DNA of 64,000 nucleotides from Saccoglossus kowalevskii (taxonomy: Eukaryota; Hemichordata; Enteropneusta; Harrimaniidae). A program made the position numbers and the translations under genes. Under the pieces are notes generated by a model. It did not search any database. It saw only the letters and a list, made by a program, of their open reading frames with translations, and had not been told where the DNA came from. Position 1 is the stretch's first letter. Each line of letters opens with the position of its first letter. Where the stretch lies: contig NW_003158211.1 of assembly GCF_000003605.2 (NCBI RefSeq), positions 1-64,000 on the forward strand. The letters are read 5' to 3'. Below are positions 11,517 through 25,757 of this stretch, one piece after another.

Positions 11517-12462
11517 ATGATATCACAGGTAACAATCCCGAATGAAACTACCAACTTTGCGATCGCTTTTTACAACTTTGTAAGCAGTTTCTTGTCGATT
11601 TTTCCGTTGGCTGTTGTGATAATCTGCTTATATATAAGACATTCTAGGAACATTTACTTAATGTTTTCGAAAATTAACTGCGGGGTTGTCACGAAAATGA
11701 CTTACGTTAAATATATAAGCAACTCCGCCAACATTTCCTTCGTTTTTTCCAACTTTGCACGGTGTTTTCAAACATTTTGCCCTCACCTCATGCCAACATC
11801 TATAGACTGTTTTCAATTGGCTTTTATTGAATTTCTCGACTTTACAACTGCGCGTTTCTATATGCCAACAACTTAGGTCATACATACAAATACATCTACT
11901 ATCTTTTCAATAACTTTGTACAACTTTGCAATCACTTTGAACAATCTTGCACGGAGTAGTGACAGCGTAAATCCCACAACGTGCCGACAGATCAGCAACT
12001 TGTTCTTGAAATTAGAAGGCATTTGAAAACTGTCCATTAATTAAAACAGTTACAACAATTCCACGATTTCCCACTATAAATGATCGACATCACAGTAAGA
12101 AAGAATGCAGGAACGTTGCCTTATATATTTTCTATATGTGTGATGAAACAAAAAAAAATAAACTCAACAGCTCATTTACTCAATCAGTCTCCCTTGCAAG
12201 AACTAACCACGACTGTTTGTGCTTTACTTTAAAAACATTGGTCGATCACCTAATCACACAGCTGCATCGATTATTTGAAATTCAGCCGAACTGCCGGCTA
12301 TTTCAGATTTTTTAATGTTTCAAAAACGATATCGCTTTCACAGGTACCTCCTATATTTGACCTATGACCTCTACATACTTTGATTAACACTACGATAATT
12401 TAACACCAATTAACGAAACATTTATTCATATTTTCCAACTTTTAACTATTGGACTTGTTAAT
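11517..12462 (+). repeat. Satellite unit U13 (946 bp), open-frame type
   Basis: Haplotype a1-b1-c1 (cacgaaaatg, internal Met lost)-d1 with catgccaac, shared with U19 and U37. The 119-codon frame is open at 11517-11876. Confidence 0.93.
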
Positions 12463-13406
12463 ATGATATCACAGGTAACAAACCCGAATGAAACTACCAA
12501 CTTTGCAATCGCTTTTTACAACTTTGTAAGCAGTTTCTTGTCGATTTTTCCGTTGGCTGTTGTGATAATCTGCTTATATATGAGACATTCTCGGAACATT
12601 TACTTAATGTTTTCGAAATTTAACTGCGGGGTTTTCATGACAATGACTTAGGTTAAATATATAAGCAACTCCGCCAACATTTCCTTCGCTTTTTCCAACT
12701 TTGCACGGTGTGCTCTAACATTTTACCCTCAGCTCATGGGAACATCTATAGACTGCTTTCAATCGGTTTTTATTAAATTTCTCGACTTTACAACTGCGTG
12801 TTTCTATATGCCAACAACTTAGGTCATACATACAAATCCATCTACCAACTTTGCAATAACTTTGCACAATTTTGCAATCACTTTGATTAACTTTGCCGGG
12901 AGTGTTAACAGCGTAAATCCCACTACGTGCCGACAGCTCAGCAACTTGTTCTTGAAATCTAGAAGGAATTTGAAAACTTTCCATTAATTAAAACAGTTAC
13001 AATAATTCCACGATTTCCCGCTATAAATGATCGACATCACAGTAAGAAAGAATGCAGGAACGTTGCCTTATATATTTTCGATATGCGTGATGAAACAAAA
13101 AAAATAAACTCAACAGCTCATTTACTCAGGCAGTCTCCCATGCAAGAACTATCCACGCCCGTTTGTGCTTTACTTTAAACATTGGTCGATCACCAAACCT
13201 CACAGCTGCATCGATTATTTGAAATTCAGCCGAATTGCCGGCTATTTCAGATTTTTTAATGTTTCAAAAACGATATCGCTTTCACATGTACCTCCTATAA
13301 TTGACCTATGACCTCTACATACTTTGAGTAACACTACGATAATTTAACACCAAGTAACGAAACATTTATTCATATTTTCGAACTTTTAACTATTGGACTT
13401 GTTAAT
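12463..13406 (+). repeat. Satellite unit U14 (944 bp), d3 class
   Basis: Haplotype a1-b4-c2 (ttttcatg)-d3 (gtgtgctctaac). The back half has the linked caatcggtttttatt and tttgccgggagtg variants that accompany d3 elsewhere. Confidence 0.93.
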
Positions 13407-14348
13407 ATGATATCACAGGTAACAATCCCGAATGAAACTACCAACTTTGCAATCGCTTTTCACAACTTTGTAAGCAGTTTCTTGTCGATTTTTTGGTAGG
13501 CTGTGGTGATAATCTGCTTATATATGAGGCATTCTTGGAACATTTACTTAATGTTTTCGAAATTTAACTGCGGGGTTGTCATGACAATGACTTAGGTTAA
13601 ATATATAAGCAACTCCGCCAACATTTCCTTCGCTTATTCCAACATTGCATGGTGTTTTCTAACATTTTACCTTCAGCTCATGGGAACAACTATAGACTGC
13701 TTTCAATAGGCTTTTATTGATTTTTTCGACTTTACAACTGCGCGTTTCTATATGCCAACAACTTAGGTCATACATACAAATACATCTACTAACATTTCAA
13801 TAACTTTGCACAACTTTGCAATCACTTTGAACAACTTTGCACGGAGTGGTAACAGCGTAAATCCCACTACGTGCCGACAGATCAGCAACTTGTTCTTGAA
13901 ATTAGAAGGAATTTGAAAACTGTCCATTAATTAAAACAGTTACAACAATTCCACGATTTCCCACTATAAATGATCGACATCACAGTGAGAAATAATGCAG
14001 GAACGTTGCCTTATATATTTTCGATATGCGTGATGAAACAAAAAAATAAACTCAACAGCTCATTTACTCAGGCAGTCTCCTATGCAAGAACTAACCACGC
14101 CCGTTCGTGCTTTACTTTAAACATTGGTCGATCATCTAACCTCACAGCTGCATCGATTATTTGAAATTCAGCTGAATTGCCGGCTATTTCAGATTTTTTA
14201 ATGTTTCAAAAACGATATCGCTTTCACAGGTACCTCCTATAATTGACCTATGACCTCTACATACTTTGAGTAACACTACGATAATTTAACACCAATTAAC
14301 GAAACATTTATTCACATTTTCAAACTTTTAACTATTGGACTTGTTAAT
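13407..14348 (+). repeat. Satellite unit U15 (942 bp)
   Basis: Haplotype a2-b2-c2-d2, one of the commonest closed-frame classes, with ordinary spacing to both neighbours. Confidence 0.93.
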
Positions 14349-15296
14349 ATGATATCACAGGTAACAATCCCGAATGAAACTACCAACTTTGCAATCGCTT
14401 TTTACAACTTTGTAAGCAGTTTCTTGTCGATTTTTCAGTTGGCTGTTGTGATAATCTGCTTATATATAAGACAGACATTATCGGAACATTTACTTAGTGT
14501 TTTCGAAATTTAACTGCGGGGTTGCCATGAAAATGACTTACGTTAAATATATAAGCAACTCCGCCAACATTTCCTTTGTTTTTTCCAACTTTGCACGGTG
14601 TTTTCAAACATTTTGCCCTCACCTCATGGCAACATCTATAGACTGCTTTCAATCGGTTTTTATTAAATTTCTCGACTTTACAACTGCGTGTTTCTATATG
14701 CCAAAAACTTAGTTCATACATACAAATACATCTACCAACTTTGCAATAACTTTGCACAATTTTGCAATCACTTTAAATAACTTTGCCGGGAGTGTTAACA
14801 GCGTAAATCCCACTACGTGCCGACAGCTCAGCAACTTGTTCTTGAAATCTAGAAGGAATTTGAAAACTTTGTATTAATTAAAACAGTTACAAAAATTCCA
14901 AGATTTTCCACTTTAAATGATCGACATCACAGTAAGAAAGAATGCAGGAACGTTGCCTTATATATTTTCGATATGCGTGATGGAACAAAAAAAATAAACT
15001 CAACAGCTCATTTACTCAGGAAGTCTCATATGCAAGAACTAACCACGCCCGTTTGTTCTTTACTTTAAACATTGGTCGATCACCTAATCACACAGCTGCA
15101 TCGATTATTTGAAATTCAGCCGAATTGCCGGCTATTTCAGATTTTTTAATGTTTCAAAAACGATATCGCTTTCACAGGTACCTCCTATTATTGACCTATG
15201 ACCACTGCATACTTTGAGTAACACTGCGATAATTTAACACCAATTAACGAAACATTTATTCACATTTTCGAACTTTTAACTATTGGACTTGTTAAT
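14349..15296 (+). repeat. Satellite unit U16 (948 bp), b3 mosaic
   Basis: a1 (cagttggctg)-b3-c1 (gccatg)-d1, then a d3-type back (caatcggtttttatt, ccaaaaacttagttc). U22 has the same joint, so the two share a recombinant ancestor. In the tail the DR1 ends in gacca. Confidence 0.93.
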
Positions 15297-16236
15297 ATGA
15301 TATCACAGGTAACAATCCCGAATGAAACTACCAACTTTGCATTCGCTTTTTACAACTTTGTAAGCAGTTTCTGTCGATTTTTTGGTAGGCTGTGGTGATA
15401 ATCTGCTTATATATGAGGCATTCTTGGAACATTTACTTAATGTTTTCGAAATTTAACTGCGGGGTTGTCATGACAATGACTTAGGTTAAATATATAAGCA
15501 ACTCCGCCAACATTTCCTTCGCTTATTCCAACATTGCACGGTGTTTTCTAACATTTTACCTTCAGCTCATGGGAACAATTATAGACTGCTTTCAATTGGC
15601 TTTTATTGATTTTTTCGACTTTACAACTGCGCGTTTCTATATGCCAACAACTTAGGTCATACATACAAATACATCTACTAACTTTTCAATAACTTTGCAC
15701 AACTTTGCAATCACTTTGAACAATTTTGCACGGAGTGGTGACAGCGTTAATCCCACTACGTGCCGACAGCTCAGCAACTTGTTCTTGAAAATTAGAAGGA
15801 ATTTGAAAACTTTCCATAAATTAAAACAGTTACAAAAATTCCACGATTTTCCACTATAAATGATCGACATCACAGTAAGAAGAATGCAGGAACGTTGCCT
15901 TATATATTTTCGATATGCGTGATGAAAAAAAAAATAAACTCAACAGCTCATTTACTCAAGCAGTCTTACATGCAAGAACTAACCACGCCCGTTTGTGCTT
16001 TACTTTAAACATTTGTCGATCACCTAACCACACAGCTGCATCGATTATTTGAAATTCAGCTGAATTGCCGGCTATTTCAGATTTTTTAATGTTTCAAAAA
16101 CGATATCGCTTTCACAGGCACCTCCTATAATTGACCTATGACCTCTACATACTTTGATTAACACTACGATAATTTAACACCAATTAACGAAACATGTATT
16201 CACATTTTCGAACTTTTAACTAATGGACTTGTTAAT
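15297..16236 (+). repeat. Satellite unit U17 (940 bp)
   Basis: Haplotype a2-b2-c2-d2. One T is missing in cagtttctgtcgatt. The A-run unit lacks the usual aac (gatgaaaaaaaaataaac). Confidence 0.93.
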
Positions 16237-17176
16237 ATAATATCACAGGTAACAATCTCGAATGAAACTACCAACTTTGCAATAGCATTTTACAACTTTG
16301 TTGCAGTTGGTTGTCGATTTTACGGTTGCTGTTGTGATAATCTGCTTATATATGAGACATTCTCGGAACATTTACTTAATGTTTTCGAAATTTAACTGCG
16401 GGTCTGTCATGACAATGACTTAGGTTAAATATATAAGCAACTCCGCCAACATTTTCTTCGCTTTTCGAACTTTGCACGGTGTGTTCTAACATTTTACCCT
16501 CAGCTCATGGGAACATCTATAGGCAGCTTTCAATCGGTTTTTATTAAATTTCTCGACTATACAACTGCGTGTTTCAATATGCCAACAACTTAGGTCATAC
16601 ATACAAATCCATCTACCAACTTTGCAATAACTTTGCACAATTTTGCAATCACTTTGAATAACTTTGCACGGAGTGTTAACAGCGTAAATCCCACTACGTG
16701 CCGACAGCTCAGCAACTTGTTCTTGAAATCTAGAAGGAATTTGAAAACTTTGTAATATTTAAAACAGTTACAAAAATTCTACGATTTTCCACTATAAATG
16801 ATCGACATCACAGTAAAAAGAATGCAGGAAAGTTGCCTTATATATTTTCGATATGCGTGATGGAACTAAAAAAATAAACTCAACAGCTCATTTACTCAAG
16901 CAGTCACCCATGCAAGAACTAACCACGCCCGTTTGTACTTTACTTTAAACATTGCTCGATCACCTAACCACACAGCTGCATCGATTATTTGAAATTCAGC
17001 TGAATTGCCGGCTATTTCAGATTTTTTAATGTTTCAAAAACGATATCGCTTTCACAGGCACCTCCTATAATTTACCTATGACCTCTACATACTTTGAGTA
17101 ACACCACGCTAATTTAACACCAATTAACGAAACATTTATTCACATTTTCGAACTTTTAACTATTGGACTTGTTAAT
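16237..17176 (+). repeat. Satellite unit U18 (940 bp), rare a3 class
   Basis: Haplotype a3-b4-c2 (ggtctgtcatg)-d3. The anchor is ATAATATC as in U1 and U50. Preceded by the ggcacctcc variant in place of ggtacctcc. Confidence 0.93.
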
Positions 17177-18121
17177 ATGATATCACAGGTAACAATCCCG
17201 AATGAAACTACCTACTTTGCAATCGCTTTTTACAACTTTGTAAGCAGTTTCTTGTCGATTTTTTGGTAGGCTGTGGTGATAATCTGCTTATATATGAGGC
17301 ATTCTTGGAACACTTACTTAATGTTTTCGAAATTTAACTGCGGGGTTGTCATGACAATGACTTAGGTTAACTATATAAGCAACTCCGCCAACATTCCCTT
17401 CGTTTTTTCCAACTTTGCACGGTGTTTTCAAACATTTTGCCCTCACCTCATGCCAACATCTATAGACTGCTTTCAATTGGCTTTTATTGAATTTCTCGAC
17501 TTTACAACTGCGCGTTTTTATATGCCAACAACTTAGGTCATATATACAAATACATCTACCAACTTTTCAATAACTTTGCACAACTTTGCAATCACTTTGA
17601 ACAACTTTGCACGGAGTGGTAACAGCGTAAATCCCACTACGTGCCGACAGCTCAACAACTTGTTCTTGAAAATTAGAAGGAATTTGAAGACTTTCCATTA
17701 ATTAAAACAGTTACAAAAATTCCACGATTTTCCACTACAAATGATCGACATCACAGTAAGAAAGAATGCAGTAACGTTTCCTTATATGTTTTTGATATGC
17801 GTGATGGAAAAAAAAAATAAACTCAACAGCTCATTTACTCAATCAGTCTCCCTTGCAAGAACTAACCACGCCTGTTTGTGCTTTACTTTAAAAACATTGG
17901 TCGATCACCTAATCACACAGCTGCATAGATTATTTGAAATTCAGCCGAATTGCCGGCTATTTAAGATTTTTTAATGTTTCAAAAACGATATCGCTTTCAC
18001 AGATACCTCCTATAATTGACCTATGACCTCTACATACTTTGAGTAACACTACGATAATTTAACACCAATTAACGAAACATTTATTCATATTTTCGAACTT
18101 TTAACTATTGGACTTGTTAAT
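17177..18121 (+). repeat. Satellite unit U19 (945 bp), mosaic
   Basis: a2-b2-c2 front with a d1 back (catgccaac). U37 has the same unusual c2-to-d1 switch. From about 17741 the tail closely matches 40390 onward. Confidence 0.93.
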
Positions 18122-19065
18122 ATGATATCACAGGTAACAATCCCGAATGAAACTACCAACTTTGCAATCGCTTTTTACAACTTTGTAAGCAGTTTCGTGT
18201 CGATTTTTCCGTTGGCTGTTGTGATAATCTGCTTATATATAAGACATTCTAGGAACATTTACTTAATGTTTTCGAAATTTTACTGCGGGGTTGTCATGAA
18301 AATCACTTACGTTAAATATATAAGCAACTCCGCCAACATTTCCATCGTTTTTTTCCAACTTTGCACGGTGTTTTCAAACATTTTGCCCTCACCTCATGGC
18401 AACATCTATAGACTGCTTTCAATTGGCTTTTATTGAATTTCTCGACTTTACAACTGCGCGTTTCTATATGCCAGCAACTTAAGTCATATATACAAGTACA
18501 TCTACCAACTTTTCAATAACTTTGCACAACTTTGCAATCACTTTGAACAACTTTGCACGGAGTGGTAACAGCGTACATCCCACTACGTGCCAACAGATCA
18601 GCAACTTGTTCTTGAAATTAGAAGGAATTTGAAAACTGTCCATTAATTAAAACAGTTACAATAATTCCACGATTTCCCACTATAAATGATCGACATCACA
18701 GTAAGAAAGAATGCAGGAACGTTGCCTTATATATTTTCGATATGCGTGATGAAACAAAAAACTAAACTCAACAGCTCATTTACTCAGACAGTCTCCTATG
18801 CAAGAACTAACCACGCGAGGTTTGTGCTTTACTTTAAACATTGGTCGATCACCTAACCTCACAGCTGCATCGATTATTTGAAATTCAGCTGAATTGCCTG
18901 CTATTTCAGATTTTTTAATGTTTCAAAAACGATATCGCTTTCACAGGTACCTCCTATAATTGACCTATGACCTCTACATACTTTGAGTAACACTATGATA
19001 ATTTAACACCAATTAACGAAACATTTATTCACATTTTCGAACTTTTAACTATTGGACTTGTTAAT
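18122..19065 (+). repeat. Satellite unit U20 (944 bp), twin of U44
   Basis: Haplotype a1-b1-c1-d1. Private changes gtttcgtgtcg, aaattttactgcgg, aaaatcacttacg and ccagcaacttaag are all shared with U44, 22,649 bp downstream. A longer T-run shortens the frame to 104 codons. Confidence 0.93.
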
Positions 19066-20008
19066 ATGATATCACAGGTAACAATCCCTAATGAAACTAC
19101 CAAATTTGCAATCGCTTTTTACAACTTTGTAAGCAGTTTCTTGTCGATTTTTGGTAGGCTGTGGTGATAATCTGCTTATATATAAGACATTCTCGGAACA
19201 TTTACTTAATGTTTTCGAAATTTAACTGCGGGGTTGTCATGAAAATGACTTACGTTAAATATATAAGCAACTCCGCCAACATTTCCATCGTTTTTTTCCA
19301 ACTTTGCACGGTGTTTTCAAACATTTTGCCCTCACCTCATGGCAACATCTATAGACTGCTTTCAATTGGCTTTTATTGAATTTCTCGACTTTACAACTGC
19401 GCGTTTCTATATGCCAACAACTTAAGTCATATATACAAATACATCTACCAACTTTTCAATAACTTTGCACAACTTTGCAATCACTTTGAACAACTTTGCA
19501 CGGAGTGGTAACAGCGTACATCCCACTACGTGCCGACAGCTCAGCATCTTGTTCTTGAAATCTAGAAGGAATTTGAAAACTTTGTATTAATTAAAACAGT
19601 TACAAAATGTCTACTATTTTCCACTATAAATGATCTACATCACAGTAAAAAGAATGCAGGAACGTTGCCTTATATATTTTCGATATTCGTGATGGAACTA
19701 AAAAAATAAACTCAACAGCTCATTTACTCAAGCAGTCTCCCATGCAAGAACTAACCACGCCCGTTTTTACTTTACTTTAAACATTGGTCGATCACCTAAC
19801 CACACAGCTGCATCGATTATTAGAAATTCAGCCGAATTGCCGGCTATTTCAGATTTTTTTATGTTTCAAAAACGATATCGCTTTCACATGTACCTCCTAT
19901 AACTGACCTATGACCTCTACATACTTTGAGTAACACTACGATAATTTAACACCAATTAATGAAACACTTATTCACATTTTCGAACTTTTAACTATTGGAC
20001 TTGTTAAT
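19066..20008 (+). repeat. Satellite unit U21 (943 bp)
   Basis: Haplotype a2-b1-c1-d1 with one T missing before ggtagg. The tail shares atgtctactattttcc with U3. Confidence 0.93.
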
Positions 20009-20954
20009 ATGATATCACAGGTAACAATCCCGAATGAAACTACCAACTTTGCAATCGCTTTTTACAACTTTGTAAGCAGTTTCTTGTCGATTTTTCCGTT
20101 GGCTGTTGTGATAATCTGCTTATATATAAGACAGACATTATCGGAACATTTACTTAATGTTTTCGAAATTTAACTGCGGGGTTGCCATGAAAATGACTTA
20201 CGTTAAATATATAAGCAACTCCGCCAACATTTCCTTTGTTTTTTCCAACTTTGCACGGTGTTTTCAAACATTTTGCCCTCACCTCATGGCAACACCTATA
20301 GACTGCTTTCAATCGGTTTTTATTAAATTTCTCGACTTTACAACTGCGTGTTTCTATATGCCAAAAACTTAGTTCATACATACAAATACATCTACCAACG
20401 TTGCATAACTTTGCACAATTTTGCAATCACTTTGAATAACTTTGCCGGGAGTGTTAGCAGCGTAAATCCCACTACGTGCCGACAGCTCAGCAACTTGTTC
20501 TTGAAATCTAAAAGGAATTTGAAAACTTTGTAATAATTAAAACAGTTACAAAAATTCTACGATTTTCCACAATAAATGATCGACATCACAGTAAAAAGAA
20601 TGCAGGAACGTTGCCTTATATATTTTCGATATGCGTGATGGAACTAAACAAGTAAACTCAACAGCTTGTTTACTCAAGCAGTCTCCCATGCAAGAACTAA
20701 CCACGCCCGTTTGTACTTTACTTTAAACATTGGTTGATCACCTAACCACACAGCTGCATCGATTATTGGAAATTCAGCTGAATTGCCGGCTATTTCAGAT
20801 TTGTTTATGTTTCAAAAACGATATCGCTTTCACATGTACCTCCTATAACTGACCTATGACCTCTACATACTTTGAGTAACACTACGATAATTTAACACCA
20901 ATTAACGAAACATTTATTCACATTTTCGAACTTTTAATTATTGGACTTGTTAAT
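20009..20954 (+). repeat. Satellite unit U22 (946 bp), b3 mosaic
   Basis: a1-b3-c1 (gccatg)-d1 front, d3-type back (ccaaaaacttagttc), as in U16. The A-run is interrupted (aaacaagtaaac). Confidence 0.93.
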
Positions 20955-21898
20955 ATGATATCACAGGTAACAATCCCGGATGAAACTACCAACTTTGCAA
21001 TCGCTTTTTACAACTTTGTAAGCAGTTTCTTGTCGATTTTTTGGTAGGCTGTGGTGATAATCTGCTTATATAGGAAGCATTCTTGGAACATTTACTTAAT
21101 GTTTTCGAAATTTAACTGCGGCGTTGTCATGACAATGACTTAGGTTAAATATATAAGCAACTCCGCCAACATTTCCATCGCTTATTCCAACATTGCACGG
21201 TGTTTTCTAACATTTTACCTTCAGCTCATGGGAACAACTATAGACTGCTTTCAATTGGCTTTTATTGAATTTCTCGACTTTACAACTGCGCGTTTCTATA
21301 TGCCAACAACTTAGGTCATACATACAAATCCATCTACCAACTTTGAATAACTTTGCACAATTTTGCAATCACTTTGAATATCTTTGCAGGGAGTGTTAAC
21401 AGCGTAAATCCCACTACGTGCCGACAGATCAGCAACTTGTTCTTGAAATTAGAAGGAATTTGAAAACTGTCCGTTAATTAAAACAGTTACAACAATTCCA
21501 CGATTTTCCACTATAAATGATCGACATCACAGTAAGAAAGAATGCAGGAACGTTGCCTTATATATTTTCGATATGCGTGATGAAACAAACAAAAAATAAA
21601 CTCAACAGCTCATTTACTCAAGCAGTCTCCCATGCAAGAACTAACCACGCCCGTTTGTACTTTACTTTAAACATTGCTCGATCACCTAACCACGCAGCTG
21701 TTTCGATTATTTGAAATTCAGCCGAATTGCCGGCTATTTCAGATTTTTTAATGTGTCAAAAACGATATCGCTTTCACAGGTATCTCCTATAATTGACCTA
21801 TGACCTCTACATACTTTGATTAACACTACCATAATTTAACACCAAGTAACGAAACATTTATTCACATTTTCGAACTTTTAACTATTGGACTTGTTAAT
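20955..21898 (+). repeat. Satellite unit U23 (944 bp)
   Basis: Haplotype a2, taggaagcattcttgg at block b, c2, d2. The back half switches to ctttgcagggagtg, shared with U50. Confidence 0.93.
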
Positions 21899-22839
21899 AT
21901 GATATCACAGGTAACAATCACGAATGAAACTACCAACTTTGCAATCGCTTTTTACAACTTTGTAAGCAGTTTCTTGTTGATTATTTGGTAGCTGTGGTGA
22001 TAATCTGCTTATTTATGAGACATTCTCGGAACATTTACTTAATGTTTTCGAAATTTAACTGCGGGGTTGTCATGAAAATGACTTACGTTAAATATAACAG
22101 AAACTCCGCCAACATTTCCTTCGCTTTTTCCAACTTTGCACGGTGTGTTCTAACATTTTACCCTCAGCTCATGGGAACATCTATAGACTGCTTTCAATCG
22201 GTTTTTATTAAATTTCTCGACTTTACAACTGCGTGTTTCTATATGCCAAAAACTTAGTTCATACATACAAATCCATCTACCAACTTTGCAATAACTTTGC
22301 ACAATTTTGCAATCACTTTGAATAACTTTGCCGGGAGTGTTAACAGCGTAAATCCCACTACGTGCCGACAGCTCAGCAACTTGTTCTTGAAATCTAGAAG
22401 GAATTTGAAAACTGTCCATTAATTAAAACAGTTACAATAATTCCACGATTTCCCACTACAAATGATCGACATCACAGTAAGAAAGAATGCAGGAACGTTG
22501 CCTTATATATTTTCGATATGCGTGTTGAAACAAAAAAATAAACTCAACAGCTCATTTACTCAAGCAGTCTCCCATGCAAGAACTAACCACGCCCGTTTGT
22601 ACTTTACTTTAAACATTGGTCGATCACCTAACCACACAGCTGCATCGATTATTAGAATTCAGCCGAATTGCCGGCTATTTCAGATATGTTAATGTTTTAA
22701 AAACGATATCGCTTTCACACGTACCTCCTATAACTGACCTATGACCTTTTCATACTTTGAGTAACACTACGATAATTTAACACCAATTAACGAAACATTT
22801 ATTCACATTTTCGAACTTTTAACTATTGGACTTGTTAAT
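21899..22839 (+). repeat. Satellite unit U24 (941 bp), mosaic
   Basis: a2 with one G lost (tttggtagctg)-b4 (tttatgagac)-c1-d3. The TATA-like segment is altered to aatataacagaaac. The back half matches the d3 units. Confidence 0.93.
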
Positions 22840-23789
22840 ATGATATCACAGGTAACAATCCCGAATGAAACTACCAACTTTGCAATCGCTTTTTACAACT
22901 TTGTAAGCAGTTTCTTGTCGATTTTTCCGTTGGCTGTTGTGATAATCTGCTTATATATAAGACAGACATTATCGGAACATTTACTTAATGTTTTCGAAAT
23001 TTAACTGCAGGGTTGCCATGATAATGACTTACGTTAAATATATAAGCAACTCCGCCAATATTTCCTTTGTTTTTTCCAACTTTGCACGGTGTTTTCAAAC
23101 ATTTTGCCCTCACCTCATGGCAACATCTATAGACTGCTTTCAATTGGCTTTTATTGAGTTTTCTCGACTTTACAACTGCGCGTTTCTACATGCCAACAAC
23201 TTAGGCCATATATACAAATACATCTACCAACCTTTCAATAACTTTGCACAACTTTGCAATCACTTTGAACAACTTTGCACGGAATGGTAACAGCGTAAAT
23301 CCCACTACGTGCCGACAGATCAGCAACTTGTTCTTGAAATTAGAAGGAATTTGAAAACTTTCCATTAATTAAAACAGTTACAAAAATTCCACGATTTTCC
23401 ACTACAAATGATCGACATCACAGTAAGAAAGAATGCAGGAACGTTTCCTTATATGTTTTTGATATGCGTGATGGAACAAAAAAAATAAACTCAACAGCTC
23501 ATTTACTCAATCAGTCTCCCTTGCAAGAACTAACCACGCCTGTTTGTGCTTTACTTTAAAAACATTGGTCGATCACCTAATCACACAGCTGCATCGATTA
23601 TTGGAAATTCAGCCGAATTGCCGACTATTTCAGATTTTTTTATGATTCAAAAATGATATCGCTTTCACATGTACCTCCTATAATTCACCTATGACCTCTA
23701 CATACTTTGATTAACACTTCGATAATTTAACACCAATTAATGAAACATTTATTCACATTTTCGAATTTTTAACTATTGGACTTGTTAAT
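22840..23789 (+). repeat. Satellite unit U25 (950 bp), b3 insertion type
   Basis: a1-b3-c1 (gccatgataatg)-d1. A 1-bp insertion (ttgagttttctcg) is shared with U29 and U52 and keeps a 100-codon internal frame open from 22988. Confidence 0.93.
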
Positions 23790-24732
23790 ATGATATCACA
23801 GGTAACAATCCCGAATGAAACGACCAACTTTGCAATCGCTTTTTACAACTTTGCAAGCAGTTTCTTGTCGATTTTTTGGTAGGCTGTGGTGATAATCTGC
23901 TTATATATGAGGCATTCTTGGAACATTTACTTAATGTTTTCGAAATATAACTGCGGGGTTGTCATGACAATGACTTAGGTTAAATATATAAGCAACTCCG
24001 CCAACATTTCCTTCGCTTATTCCAACATTGCACGGTGTTTTCTAACATTTTACCTTCAGCTCATGGGAACAACTATAGACTGCTTTCAATTGGCTTTTAT
24101 TGATTTTTTCGACTTTACAACTGCGCGTTTCTATATGCCAACAACTTAGGTCATACATACAAATACATCTACTAACTTTTCAATAACTTTGCACAACTTT
24201 GCAATCACTTTGAACAATTTTGCACGGAGTGGTGACAGCGTAAATCCCACTACGTGCCGACAGCTCAGCAACTTGTTCTTGAAAATTAGAAGGAATTTGA
24301 AAACTTTCCATAAATTAAAACAGTTACAAAAATTCCACGATTTTCCACTATAAATGATCGACATCACAGTAAGTAAAATGCAGGAACGTTGCCTTATATA
24401 TTTTCGATATGCGTGATGAAACAAAAAAAATAAACTCAACAGCTCATTTACTCAAGCAGTCTCCCATGCATGAACTGACCACGCCCGTTTGTGCTTTACT
24501 TTAAACATTTGTCGATCACCTAACCACACAGCTGCATCGATTATTGGAAATTTAGCTGAATTGCCGGCTATTTCAGATTTTTTTATGTTTCAAAAACGAT
24601 ATCGCTTTCACATGTACCTCCTATAACTGACCTATGACCTCTACATACTTTGAGTAACACTACGATAATTTAACACCAATTAACGAAACATTTATTCACA
24701 TTTTCGAACTTTTAACTATTGGACTTGTTAAT
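23790..24732 (+). repeat. Satellite unit U26 (943 bp)
   Basis: Haplotype a2-b2-c2-d2. Has ctttgcaagcag in place of ctttgtaagcag. The minus strand is open over 24146-24439, an incidental frame in the satellite. Confidence 0.93.
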
Positions 24733-25757
24733 ATGATATCACAGGTAACAATCCCGAATGAAACTACCAACTTTGCAATCGCTTTTTACAACTTTGTAAG
24801 CAGTTTCTTGTCGATTCTTTGGTAGGCTGTGGTGATAATCTGCTTATATATAAGACATTCTCGGAACAGTTACTTAATGTTTTCGAAATTTAACTGCGGG
24901 GTTGTCATGAAAATGACTTACGTTAAATATATAAGCAACTCCGCCAACATTTCCATCGTTTTTTGCAACTTTGCACGGTGTTTTCAAACATTTTGCCCTC
25001 ACCTCATGGCAACATCTATAGACTGCTTTCAATTGGCTTTTATTGAATTTCTCGACTTTACAACTGCGCGTTTCTATATGCCAACAACTTAAGTCATATA
25101 TACAAATACATCTACCAACTTTTCAATAACTTTGCACAACTTTGCAATCACTTTGAACAACTTTGTACGGAGTGGTAACAGCGTAAATCCCACTACATGC
25201 CGACAGATCAGCAACTTGTTCTTGAAATTAGAAGGAATTTGAAAACTGTCCATTAATTAAAACAGTTACAATAATTCCACGATTCCAGCTCAGCAACTTG
25301 TTCTTGAAATTTAGAAGGAATTTGAAAACTTTGTAATAATTAAAACAGTTACAAAAATTCTACGATTTTCCACTATAAATAATCGACATCACAGTAAAAA
25401 GAATGCAGGAACGTTGCCTTATATATTTTCGATATGCGTGATGGAACTAAAAAAATAAACGCAACAGCTCATTTACTCAAGCAGTCTCCCATGCAAGAAC
25501 TAACAACGCCCGTTTGTACTTTACTTTAAACATTGGTCGATCACCTAACCACACAGCTGCATCGATTATTGGAAATTCAACCAAATTGCCGGCTATTTCA
25601 GATTTATTTATGTTTCAAAAACGATATCGCTTTCACATGTACCTCCTATAACTGACCTATGACCTCTACATACTTTGAGTAACACTACGATAATTTAACA
25701 CCAATTAACGAAACATTTATTCACATTTTCGAACTTTTAACTATTGGACTTGTTAAT
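24733..25757 (+). repeat. Satellite unit U27 (1025 bp) with internal 82-bp duplication
   Basis: Haplotype a2 (gattctttgg)-b1-c1-d1. It exceeds a normal unit by 82 bp because the segment starting AGATCAGCAACTTG is repeated in place. U53 has the same joint. Confidence 0.93.
25205..25368 (+). repeat. 82-bp partial tandem duplication in U27
   Basis: The first copy runs 25205-25286 and the second 25287-25368. The joint reads cacgattcc|agctcagc. The copies are not identical: the first has the gtccattaattaaaac variant and the second gtaataattaaaac, so the second came from a different unit type by unequal exchange, not by simple slippage. Confidence 0.9.

Noticed and set aside
24146-24439. Minus-strand open frames of 60-97 codons, repeated in many units
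   Set aside because: They are the antisense reading of the same satellite segments, overlap plus-strand frames, and open or close with single-base variants between units. No domain is recognisable.
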